Assembly: GCF_006440775.1 (NCBI RefSeq)
Contig: NZ_VFTZ01000015.1
Span: forward strand, 1 to 64,000
Origin: Mesorhizobium sp. B2-7-2
GTDB taxonomy: Bacteria; Pseudomonadota; Alphaproteobacteria; Rhizobiales; Rhizobiaceae
Reading direction: 5' to 3'
DNA length: 64,000 nucleotides
A program made the translations under genes and the position numbers. Each line of letters opens with the position of its first letter. The first letter of the stretch is position 1. Below, piece by piece: positions 1 through 6,840 of the stretch. The notes beneath the pieces are model-generated. The model made no database searches, was not told the DNA's origin, and saw only the letters and a program-made list of their open reading frames with translations.

Positions 1-26
1 CCCCTACTCCCCTACTCCCCTACTTA
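1..26. repeat. Octamer tandem repeat at the 3' end of the LysR gene
   Basis: Three tandem copies of CCCCTACT followed by TA. Read on the minus strand the unit is AGTAGGGG. The array encodes the last residues of the LysR protein and provides its TAG stop codon. The array may continue to the left of the window, so its full length is unknown. It resembles the short arrays at 30092-30232 and 47206-47317. Confidence 0.85.
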
Positions 27-900
27 CCGCGTCCCTCAAATCCCCAATCACCGCCCTCCCATCATTCCGCCGCCATGCCAGATGGATCGACACGCTGCGC
101 TTGAACCATGGCAGGTCGCGAAAGATCACGCCTGGGGGTGCGGTGCTTCGCAGGCTTTCCTGTACCGTCGCCAGGCCCATCCCGGCGCTGACAAGGCCAA
201 GCGAGGTCAAGGGATCGGCGGTCTCATAGGCGATATTGGGCATGAAACCGGATTCGGCGCAGGCCGCCAGGAATTGCGCGCGGTTGGTGTCGCCGGGCTG
301 GCGCACGACTGTGATCCAAACGCGGCCGTTGAGATGCCCGGGCGCGATGTCGGCGACATCGGCGAGCGGATCGCCTTCCGGTATTGCAAGCACCAGCGGT
401 TCGCGCCGCACCAATATGCTCTCGATATCCGGATCGCCTTGCGGCGCCGGCGCATAGACGAAACCGAGGTCGAGGACGCGCTGCCTCAGATCTTCGAACT
501 GCGCCGCCGTCCGCCGGCTGCGCAACTGCAGATGAAAATCCGGCCGCGCACGGCGGAAATCCCGCAGCATGTCCGCGACCAATCCGGAATGCACCGCGCC
601 CTCAACATAGCCGATGGCGAGGCTGCCTGTGGCGCCGCTGGCAAGGTTGCGGCCGAGCTCTTCCAGCCGCGCCGCATTGGCAAGCAACGCGCGGGCTTCG
701 GCAAGGAAGGCCCTGCCCTCGGCGTTGAGGTGGACGCGCTGCTTCGCCCGCTCGAACAAGGCGACGCCCAGTTGTTCCTCGAGCTGGATGATCTGCCGGC
801 TCAAGGGCGATTGCGAGATGTGCAACTGCTCGGCGGCGCGGCCGACATTGCCGGCTTCGGCGACGGCGACGAAATATCTGATCTGGCGCAGGTCGAGCAT
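4..900 (-). CDS. LysR family transcriptional regulator
   Basis: A 298-residue protein of normal LysR length. Residues 3-60 form the N-terminal winged helix-turn-helix, including the conserved segment around AAEQLHISQSPLSRQI. Residues 90-295 look like the periplasmic-binding-protein-type effector domain. It starts with ATG at 900 and diverges from a muconolactone-isomerase-like gene at 1013, so that gene and its own promoter in the 112-bp gap are the likely targets. The overall pattern is closest to the BenM/CatM branch, but the effector cannot be named from sequence. The last six residues (SRGVGE) and the stop codon fall in an octamer tandem repeat, so the natural C-terminus may have been altered by repeat invasion. 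Confidence 0.93.
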   Translation of the reverse strand: MLDLRQIRYFVAVAEAGNVGRAAEQLHISQSPLSRQIIQLEEQLGVALFERAKQRVHLNAEGRAFLAEARALLANAARLEELGRNLASGATGSLAIGYVEGAVHSGLVADMLRDFRRARPDFHLQLRSRRTAAQFEDLRQRVLDLGFVYAPAPQGDPDIESILVRREPLVLAIPEGDPLADVADIAPGHLNGRVWITVVRQPGDTNRAQFLAACAESGFMPNIAYETADPLTSLGLVSAGMGLATVQESLRSTAPPGVIFRDLPWFKRSVSIHLAWRRNDGRAVIGDLRDAVSRGVGE

Positions 901-1012
901 TCTTTCGCTTCTAAGTCCTCAAAGGTCTTAACTATAACCTAATCAGTCTTGGACAGTCTGACCAGCGGGCGCGATATCTCCCGGTATCAACCAGCCATGA
1001 AAGGAGATCGCC

Positions 1013-1303
1013 ATGCAGTTCTTTGCCCTGCTCACCCGCGACACCCAGAAGTTCGGCGACGCCGATTTCGCGCCGCTGCTGCCGCCCGAGTCCGAGCAGC
1101 GCAAGACGCTCTACGTCCAAGGCGCCGTGCGCCAGATCTGGAACCGCGGCGATGTTCCCGGCAGCGGCATGATGTTCGAGGCGGCAGACGAAAAGGAGGT
1201 GCGCGGCCACCTTGCCACGCTGCCGCTGATCGAGGCCGGCATGATGGACATCGCGGCGATCGTGCCGCTCAACCCTTATCCGGGCTTTGGACCGAAGCGG
1301 TGA
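1013..1303 (+). CDS. Muconolactone isomerase-like / YciI-like small protein
   Basis: A 96-residue protein preceded by a good ribosome binding site (AAGGAGATCGCC before the ATG at 1013). Its size and pattern (an N-terminal MQFFALLTR strand, then EADEKEVRGHLATLPL, ending in PLNPYPGFG) fit the small dimeric alpha+beta ferredoxin-like proteins annotated as muconolactone delta-isomerase family or YCII-related. No complete catechol pathway is nearby, so a role in muconolactone isomerisation is not supported. The divergent LysR gene suggests substrate-induced control. Confidence 0.7.
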   Translation: MQFFALLTRDTQKFGDADFAPLLPPESEQRKTLYVQGAVRQIWNRGDVPGSGMMFEAADEKEVRGHLATLPLIEAGMMDIAAIVPLNPYPGFGPKR

Positions 1304-1332
1304 AGCAGCTGCGGCGGCCCACCTGACAGCGC

Positions 1333-2184
1333 CTACCCGCGACCGAAAAGACGACTGAAAATACCCGAGCGCGCGCCGCTGTAGCGCTCGGGCAGAGGGC
1401 GGGTGAGCAGGAACTGTTCGTGGCCCTCGACGGTCTCGGTGCCGCGATAGCTGCATTGCAGCGACCTTGCCAGCGGAACGATTTCCTTCAGTACGGAGCC
1501 GAAACCCTCGCCGTCGATCGGCACGTCCTTCGCCATCCTGAGCTCGCGCGAGACTATCTCCAGACTCAAGAAGCGGTAGCCGCGCTTTTCAAGCTCGGCG
1601 CGCAGCTTCGCCAGAGAAGGCTCGGCGCCCCAGAACTCGAAGCGTGTCGGCCGGATGCGGGCATCCGCGGCGATTTCCAGCCGGAGGTTGCCTATCGCCT
1701 CGGCGGGAAGGATGAGCGGCGCCAGCGCGGCAAGCGAATGCCGTTCCAGCGTGAGCGGAAAGGCCAACGCCTCGGCGGCCTTGCCAGCTATCTGTTCGAA
1801 ACCGGCGATGTCTTCGGTCGTAAAATAGAAATCGCGGCCGCCCGCGCCATGCTGTTCGGCGATATAACAGGCTGGGCAGTTTGCGGCAGCAAGATCCTGG
1901 CAAAGCTTTTCGAGGAAAGCGTAGCTTCGCTGCGATCCCTTGGGCGTCAGCAGAGTGTCACGCGCCGTCAACTCGTCTGCGCGCGGTGTGAGCTTCAGGC
2001 GCAGGATCGGCAGCGAGGCGGCGGCCCGCAGCAGCACCATGTTCACCCGCGTATGGATGAAGAGCTCGCCGCCATCGGGGCGGTAGCGTACCAGCGCGCG
2101 ATGCGGTTCGGCCTCGCGGATGACCTCTTCCGTCTCATCGTTCGAGACCTGTTCGCCGGTGACCGGAAATTGAAGCAAAGTCAT
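1333..2184 (-). CDS. DUF695 / RraB-like domain protein
   Basis: A 283-residue protein from the ATG at 2184, which has a GGGGGCGATCGC ribosome binding site; an in-frame ATG at 2217 has a poorer site. The N-terminal half, with the DFYFTTEDIAGFEQIA stretch near its end, resembles DUF695. The C-terminal part (about residues 185-262), including DGEGFGSVLKEIVPLA, resembles RraB, the protein inhibitor of RNase E. RraB alone is about 140 residues in enterobacteria, so this is the longer two-domain form. Whether it inhibits an RNase E is unknown. The C-terminus is basic and may contact RNA or membrane. Confidence 0.7.
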   Translation of the reverse strand: MTLLQFPVTGEQVSNDETEEVIREAEPHRALVRYRPDGGELFIHTRVNMVLLRAAASLPILRLKLTPRADELTARDTLLTPKGSQRSYAFLEKLCQDLAAANCPACYIAEQHGAGGRDFYFTTEDIAGFEQIAGKAAEALAFPLTLERHSLAALAPLILPAEAIGNLRLEIAADARIRPTRFEFWGAEPSLAKLRAELEKRGYRFLSLEIVSRELRMAKDVPIDGEGFGSVLKEIVPLARSLQCSYRGTETVEGHEQFLLTRPLPERYSGARSGIFSRLFGRG

Positions 2185-2413
2185 GCGATCGCCCCCAAAT
2201 CGCGTTGATCGAGCCATCCTGCCAGTTTGTCACGACCTAGCCTAGATGGCTCACGGCCAAGCGTCCTGCATCGCGTTCACCGACAGCCAGGCCATCGCGG
2301 GCAGCGCGACGAGCAGCGCCAGCCGCATCCCCGCCAACCTTGCGTGGTCGGGCTCTATGCTTGCGGGACAGCACGGATAGCGTTCCGCGGGCAAACGGAC
2401 CGCCAGCCGAAGC

Positions 2414-2596
2414 CTAACCGCGATCCGGCAGCAACCGCAGGACAAAGCCCACTATGAGACCGAGGACGAAGCCCAGCGGGCCGGTGATGAAGATGCCGAG
2501 CAGCGGACCCTGGTTTGCCTCCGGCGTGAAGATGACCGGGCCGACGAAGCCGCCGAGAAAGCCGATCACACCCAGGATTGCACCCCATTTAAGCAT
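2414..2596 (-). CDS. Small glycine-rich membrane protein
   Basis: A 60-residue protein from the ATG at 2596, with a strong upstream GGGGGA site. Two hydrophobic segments (about residues 5-22 and 32-53, both rich in Gly, Ile and Leu) should span the inner membrane. A longer reading from 2713 adds a non-hydrophobic N-terminus without a ribosome binding site, so the short form is preferred. No family recognised. Confidence 0.6.
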   Translation of the reverse strand: MLKWGAILGVIGFLGGFVGPVIFTPEANQGPLLGIFITGPLGFVLGLIVGFVLRLLPDRG

Positions 2597-2963
2597 CGTT
2601 CCCCCATAAGCCTGCGACGACCGCAAGCAATTCTCGCGTGAAATCAAGCCAAGTATTAGCTCCATCTCAGTCAACTGCACAGGGATGGGCGCCTTACGCG
2701 GATGCGCAAGCAATCCCGGGACAGTTTATGACATATCCCCACGATGATAGGCCACGCCATACCGCACCGACCAATTGCAAATGCGGCACAGCCCGCTTGT
2801 TAGTCCGATTTATCAGATGAATCGGTTGAATGGAGCCGGGCTTTGCTGCTAGCTGTGAGAGGAAGAATTCCGGCGCCCCTGCTCGGCAACACCTTGCCGT
2901 TGGCCGGGGCCCACAAGGCCTTCGCGCTGGCCAGCGACAAATCGCAATCGATGAAGGTGCAAA
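2597..2963. other. Intergenic region without a recognised gene
   Basis: This 367-bp divergent region separates the small membrane protein from the SDR gene and should hold both promoters. No hairpin terminator, conserved operator or convincing short gene was seen; the open frames in it are antisense shadows. Confidence 0.5.
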
Positions 2964-3746
2964 TTGCGCTCGACTGATTATCTCGGCCGCCTCTTCGGCC
3001 TCGAAGGCCGGCATGCCTTCGTCACCGGCGCCAGCCGCGGGCTGGGGCTCGCTTTCGCGGAGGCCTTGGCTGCCGCGGGCGCGCGCGTCACCATCGGCGG
3101 CCGCAAGGCCGGCGAGTTGAAGGCCGCCGGCGACCGTTTGCGCGCCGAAGGCTACACGGTGGCGGAGTCATTGATCGACGTGACCGACACACGGTCGGTC
3201 GACGCGGCGATCGCGGCGAGCGAAGCCGGCACCGCGCCGATCGACGTCCTGGTCAACAATGCCGGCATCCAGCGCCGCGCGCCGCTCGAGACGTTTTCCG
3301 ACGCCGACTGGGATGCGCTGATGGCGACCAATCTCGACGGCGTGTTCAAGGTCAGCCGCGCGACGGTCAAAGGGATGATTGCGCGCGGCAAGGGCGTGAT
3401 CATCAACGTGTCGTCGGTGCAGAGCGCGCTCGCCCGGCCCTCGATCGCGCCTTACGCGGCAAGCAAGGGCGCCATCACCATGCTGACCAAGTCGATGGCC
3501 GGCGAATGGGGCCAGCATGGCGTGCGCGTCAATGCCATCGCGCCGGGCTATTTCAAGACCGAGCTGAATGCAGCATTGGTTGCCGACGAGAAATTCTCCA
3601 CCTGGCTCGCCGGCCGCACGCCGATGCGGCGCTGGGGCGATGTCGCGGAACTGGCGGGCGCGGCGGTGTTCCTGGCTTCGGATGCGGCGAGCTTCGTGAC
3701 CGGGCAGACGCTGCTGGTGGATGGCGGGATCACGAGCGTGTTGTAA
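2964..3746 (+). CDS. SDR family oxidoreductase (gluconate 5-dehydrogenase-like)
   Basis: A 260-residue classical short-chain dehydrogenase. The nucleotide-binding motif TGASRGLG lies at about residues 21-28, NNAG near 95, the active-site Ser in NVSS near 146, and YAASK near 160 supplies the catalytic Tyr and Lys. The C-terminal TGQTLLVDGG is typical of the family. The LFGLEGRHAFVTG start resembles gluconate 5-dehydrogenase and related sugar or sugar-acid dehydrogenases, but the substrate is uncertain. The start is a TTG at 2964 with GAAGG seven bases upstream. It converges on the DoxX gene with a 30-bp gap. Confidence 0.9.
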   Translation: MRSTDYLGRLFGLEGRHAFVTGASRGLGLAFAEALAAAGARVTIGGRKAGELKAAGDRLRAEGYTVAESLIDVTDTRSVDAAIAASEAGTAPIDVLVNNAGIQRRAPLETFSDADWDALMATNLDGVFKVSRATVKGMIARGKGVIINVSSVQSALARPSIAPYAASKGAITMLTKSMAGEWGQHGVRVNAIAPGYFKTELNAALVADEKFSTWLAGRTPMRRWGDVAELAGAAVFLASDAASFVTGQTLLVDGGITSVL

Positions 3747-3776
3747 GGCCGCCCTCACATCACGCGGACCCGCGCT

Positions 3777-4259
3777 TCAAACCGGCGGGCTCGTCTCCCC
3801 CACTGACAGATGCCGCTCGACGGGCGGGTGAATCTTGGTATCCTTCGAGAACCCAGCCAGAACCCTGTCCACCGACAGCCCACCCGCGCCGCTGAGCGCC
3901 AGGATGAACATGCCGCCGGCAATGGCGAGGTCCTTCTCGAAATGCAGCAATTCGTTCTGGCTGGCGAAGTTGGTGTGGAAGAGGCTGGCCGTCATCAGGC
4001 AGAACAGGCCGAGCCCGATCGCGCCCAGCCGCGCCAGGATGCCGAGCGCCACCGAAAGGCCGGCGCCAAGCTGCAACGCGGTGGTGGCGAGAAGCAGCGG
4101 CGTGCCGACGCCGAGCGCGGCCATCGCCTTCTCAGCGCCCTCGAAATGCGTCGCCAGCTGCAGGCCCTCATGCACGAAGATCAGCGAGAGAAGCAGGCGG
4201 CCGGGAAGCAGGACGACGTCCCTGGCGTGAAGTTTTTCGGCGAGTTCGATCGGTGTCAT
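3777..4259 (-). CDS. DoxX family membrane protein
   Basis: A 160-residue protein with four predicted membrane helices (about residues 15-35, 53-75, 78-98 and 118-137), the usual DoxX layout. DoxX-type proteins are small inner-membrane proteins linked to quinone or thiol redox and stress functions. The ATG at 4259 has a GGAG site seven bases upstream; longer reading into 4475 runs through low-complexity non-coding sequence and is rejected. It may follow the TPR and MBL genes on the same strand, but a palindromic repeat lies between them. Confidence 0.85.
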   Translation of the reverse strand: MTPIELAEKLHARDVVLLPGRLLLSLIFVHEGLQLATHFEGAEKAMAALGVGTPLLLATTALQLGAGLSVALGILARLGAIGLGLFCLMTASLFHTNFASQNELLHFEKDLAIAGGMFILALSGAGGLSVDRVLAGFSKDTKIHPPVERHLSVGETSPPV

Positions 4260-4436
4260 GGTCGGCTCCAGTCTTTGGGACCAAGTGGCGCAGCGCGTCC
4301 GCGTGGAGGTCCGCCTGCGCGCTCGAGGTTGAAAGGTCGGAGCCGGCGCGAGGGAGAGGAACGCCGGCTCCGGTTTTCGGGCGCTACCGCCGCGGCGCCC
4401 AAAATCGGTACCTATGGGGGGCGAGGTCGGTGCCAG

Positions 4437-4492
4437 GCCCCCTCTCCGGCCGCTTCGCGGCCACCTCTCCCCCACGTTGTGGGGGCGAGGAA
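4437..4492. repeat. Palindromic C/G-rich intergenic element (half unit)
   Basis: The order is a C-rich run, a GGCCGCTTCGCGGCC hairpin, CCACCTCTCCCCC, then a CCCCCACGTTGTGGGGG hairpin. It matches one arm of the compound palindrome at 12554-12707. It lies just downstream of the TPR gene stop and could act as a bidirectional attenuator, but there is no T-run. Confidence 0.7.
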
Positions 4493-4501
4493 CAGGCTGA
4501 G

Positions 4502-4963
4502 CTATTTCGTCACCTTGGTGGCGATCGCCTGCTTGAGGTCGGCAAGCTCCTCGCAGCCGGCCGGGCAGAGCTTTTGCAGCGAGGCGAGCTGCTCGTCGGC
4601 CTTGGCCATGTCGCCGGTCTCGACATAGAGCTCGCCCAGATATTCATGCGCGGCCTTGTGGTCGGGCTGAAGCTCCAGCGCCTTGGTGTAGTAGGTGAGC
4701 GAGGTCTGGTAGTCGCCGGTCTTGCGCAGCGTGAAGCCGAGCAGGTTGTAGACGTCGGCCTGCTGAGTGTCCTGCGCGAGGTCGCGCAGGTCGGCAAGCG
4801 CGCTTTGATAGTCCTTGGCCTCGATCTTGGCTTTCACCGCCGTCAGGTCCGGCGCGTCGGCGCCTTCGATGTCGTCCACGGCATAGGCCGGAACGGCGAT
4901 GGCGATCGGGGCCGCCGTCAAGACCGCAATGGCGCCGAGCACCGCGAAAAGTGCGTGTTTCAT
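4502..4963 (-). CDS. Exported tetratricopeptide repeat protein
   Basis: A 153-residue protein from the ATG at 4963, with a clear signal peptide (hydrophobic MKHALFAVLGAIAVLTAAP and an AYA-type cleavage site near residue 28). About residues 50-115 hold two to three TPR motifs (ADVYNLLGFTLRKTGDYQTS followed by a second helix-turn-helix with KAAHEYLGELY). Two cysteines near residues 132 and 137 could form a periplasmic disulfide. It starts 28 bp after the metallo-beta-lactamase-fold gene and is probably co-transcribed, so it may scaffold that periplasmic enzyme. Confidence 0.85.
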   Translation of the reverse strand: MKHALFAVLGAIAVLTAAPIAIAVPAYAVDDIEGADAPDLTAVKAKIEAKDYQSALADLRDLAQDTQQADVYNLLGFTLRKTGDYQTSLTYYTKALELQPDHKAAHEYLGELYVETGDMAKADEQLASLQKLCPAGCEELADLKQAIATKVTK

Positions 4964-4991
4964 TGTTATCGCTTTCTGTTCAGGATCCGAT

Positions 4992-5963
4992 TCAGATTTG
5001 GGTTGGGGTGAAGGCGTAGGCATTGCCGTCCTTGACGAAGCTGCCTGTGCCGGGGAACGGAAAGTGCGAGCCGCAGATGCGGACATTGTCGGCGATCACC
5101 TGGTCGACGATCTTGTGGCGTGTGGCGATCGCCATCGGCCCGTCCTGGTCGTAGGCGCCCTGCCATTCGGGATGCGGGGCGAGCAGCGCCGGCACGTACA
5201 TGGTGTCGGCCGAGACGAGGAACTGCTCGGAGCCGGCATCGACATGGTAGACGGAATGGCCGGGCGTGTGGCCGGGCGCCGCCATGATGCGGATGCCGGG
5301 CACCACTTCGGTGCCGTCGTCGACCAGCTTCCAGTTCTTCCATTTCGGGAAGTTCTCGGCGATGCGCTTGCCCGCGGGCTTGCGGCCCTCGGGCAGCTTG
5401 GCCAGCCGGCTCGGATCGGTCCACCAATTATACTCGGTGGCGTTGACGATCAGCTCGGCATTCGGGAACACCGGATCGTTGGTGCCCTTTTCCATCAGGC
5501 CCCAGACATGGTCCGGATGGAAATGCGAGATCAGGATGGTGTCGATCGCCTTGTAGTCGATGCCGGCGGCCTTCATGTTGGCCGGCAGATGCGTGGCGTT
5601 GGCCTGCCACTGGCCGACGCCGGAGCCGGCGTCCATCATGATGGTGCGGCCGTTCATCTGGAGCACCACGACGGTGAGCGGGATCGGCATGAACTCCGTG
5701 GTCAGCCCCGCCTTGGCGAGTGCCGCCTTGGTGTCTTCGACCGACACGTCCTTGATGAAGGCCGGGTCGTGCGGCTTGCGCCAGATGCCATCATAGACCG
5801 CGGTGACTTCGAGCGGGCCGACCTTGTATTTGTAGAAGCCTACCAGCGGCTCGACCGGGGTTTCGGCGTAAGCCGCGGGCGCGAATTCCAGCTTGCCGGC
5901 AATGCCGAAGGCGGCAGCGGCCGCGGCGGATCCCAGCACCATGCGACGCGTCATGTTGAACAT
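4992..5963 (-). CDS. Tat-exported MBL-fold metallohydrolase
   Basis: A 323-residue protein with a twin-arginine signal (TRRMVLGSAAAA at residues 5-16) ending near an AYA site at residue 33. The metallo-beta-lactamase metal ligands are visible: HFHPDH at 147-152, H232/H236 in PGHTPGH, D253 in SADT and H300 in GSHFPFPG. Proteins of this layout are lactonase- or hydrolase-like and act in the periplasm with two metal ions; the substrate cannot be deduced. The AGAGGAGAT site upstream of the ATG is strong. The TPR gene follows in the same direction. Confidence 0.88.
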   Translation of the reverse strand: MFNMTRRMVLGSAAAAAAFGIAGKLEFAPAAYAETPVEPLVGFYKYKVGPLEVTAVYDGIWRKPHDPAFIKDVSVEDTKAALAKAGLTTEFMPIPLTVVVLQMNGRTIMMDAGSGVGQWQANATHLPANMKAAGIDYKAIDTILISHFHPDHVWGLMEKGTNDPVFPNAELIVNATEYNWWTDPSRLAKLPEGRKPAGKRIAENFPKWKNWKLVDDGTEVVPGIRIMAAPGHTPGHSVYHVDAGSEQFLVSADTMYVPALLAPHPEWQGAYDQDGPMAIATRHKIVDQVIADNVRICGSHFPFPGTGSFVKDGNAYAFTPTQI

Positions 5964-6073
5964 CGGAAATCTCCTCTAATGGCTGCGGGTTGTTTCAAGT
6001 TTCATGCGGTATGAGAGAATGGCGGAGGGCTCGGTGCTGCCCTCCGCCGAGACTGCGGAAACCGGCACCGACC

Positions 6074-6285
6074 GGTCCGACTGAAGACCGACCGGCGCCG
6101 AGGAGATCAGGACTTCTGGTTTCCGACCCGGCGAGGCGTGCCTTCCCCGCCGCGATCAGAACCCTTCGCCCCGAGCTCCGGAGCGAGGACCTTTCGGTCC
6201 CGGCTGGGATCAGAACCTGCGGTTCTGACTCCTGGGCGAGGACCTTTCGGTCCCGCCGGGGATCGGGACCTGTGGTCCCGACTCC
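6074..6285. repeat. Four tandem 53-bp hairpin units
   Basis: The 325 bp between the MBL and DUF680 genes contain four consecutive 53-bp units: 6074-6126, 6127-6179, 6180-6232 and 6233-6285. The two units nearest DUF680 are well preserved, each with two hairpins (GGACC-TTTC-GGTCC, and a second stem). The second stem reads GGGACC/GGTCCC in one unit and AGAACC/GGTTCT in the other, a compensatory change. The two distal units are more decayed. The array begins three bases after the DUF680 stop codon, so it would lie in its 3' untranslated RNA. The rest of the gap, 5964-6073, shows nothing else. Confidence 0.85.
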
Positions 6286-6288
6286 TGC

Positions 6289-6510
6289 CTAGCGACCCCA
6301 AATGCCCTGGCCGGGCTCTTCCGCAGCAATCCTGGCCGCCGGCTTCATGGCGTGGCGGGCCATTTCGGGCCTCACGATGGAAGCGGTGGTGGTGGTGTCG
6401 ACGACGGCAGCCTGCTGGCCGCCATTCGTCCAGGAGAAGTGGTCGCTGCCGGCAAAGGCGCTGCCGGTGGCAACCAGGATGGCGACTGCGGCAAAGGCGG
6501 TTCTGTTCAT
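6289..6510 (-). CDS. DUF680 family small secreted protein
   Basis: A 73-residue protein with a signal peptide (MNRTAFAAVAILVATGSAFA) and a mature part beginning GSDHFSW and ending GQGIWGR. This start/end pattern is the signature of DUF680 proteins, a family of many paralogues largely confined to Mesorhizobium and close relatives. The function is unknown; export to the periplasm is predicted. The ATG is preceded by GGAAGG. The transcript probably continues into the 53-bp hairpin array. Confidence 0.88.
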   Translation of the reverse strand: MNRTAFAAVAILVATGSAFAGSDHFSWTNGGQQAAVVDTTTTASIVRPEMARHAMKPAARIAAEEPGQGIWGR

Positions 6511-6840
6511 TTGCGTATTCCTTCCGGGTTGGTTGATGCGTGACTTGGGAGGATGGCCTCGCTACAGCCAAGACCCCGAGGGCCCCGGCTTTATTCCCGG
6601 GGGCGGAAAGAATTTTTTGGAGGCAACGGAAGATCGCGATTTTTGCGCGATGAACGGCCCGGTTAGCCGGCGTTAATCATGGCTTGAGTTTGTTGGCTCA
6701 AGGCAAGCCTCCAGGCCGCGAATGGCGCAACTTGAGGCGGGCATGGAAGTTCTAATTTAAGCACTTTCCTTTAACTCCGATCGACGGCGCGTCGTCCTCC
6801 GATCGACAGAGCGTCGCCCAGGAAAGCTATTCGGGTTGAA
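6511..6840. other. Divergent intergenic region
   Basis: This 330-bp region holds the promoters for DUF680 (minus) and the GGDEF/EAL gene (plus). It contains a GC-rich inverted pair around 6577-6603 (CCCCGGC and CCCGGGGG flanking TTTATT) and the direct repeat at 6775-6818. No gene was seen. Confidence 0.5.
6775..6818. repeat. 22-bp direct repeat upstream of the GGDEF/EAL gene
   Basis: Two adjacent 22-bp copies (6775-6796 and 6797-6818), identical at 19 positions, with core CTCCGATCGAC. They end 22 bp before the TTG start, a position suitable for an operator or leader element. Confidence 0.55.

Noticed and set aside
2251..2445. A 64-residue frame with a hydrophobic C-terminal stretch after the small membrane protein
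   Set aside because: There is no ribosome binding site and it overlaps the 60-residue gene; the hydrophobic run is short. It remains possible but unsupported.
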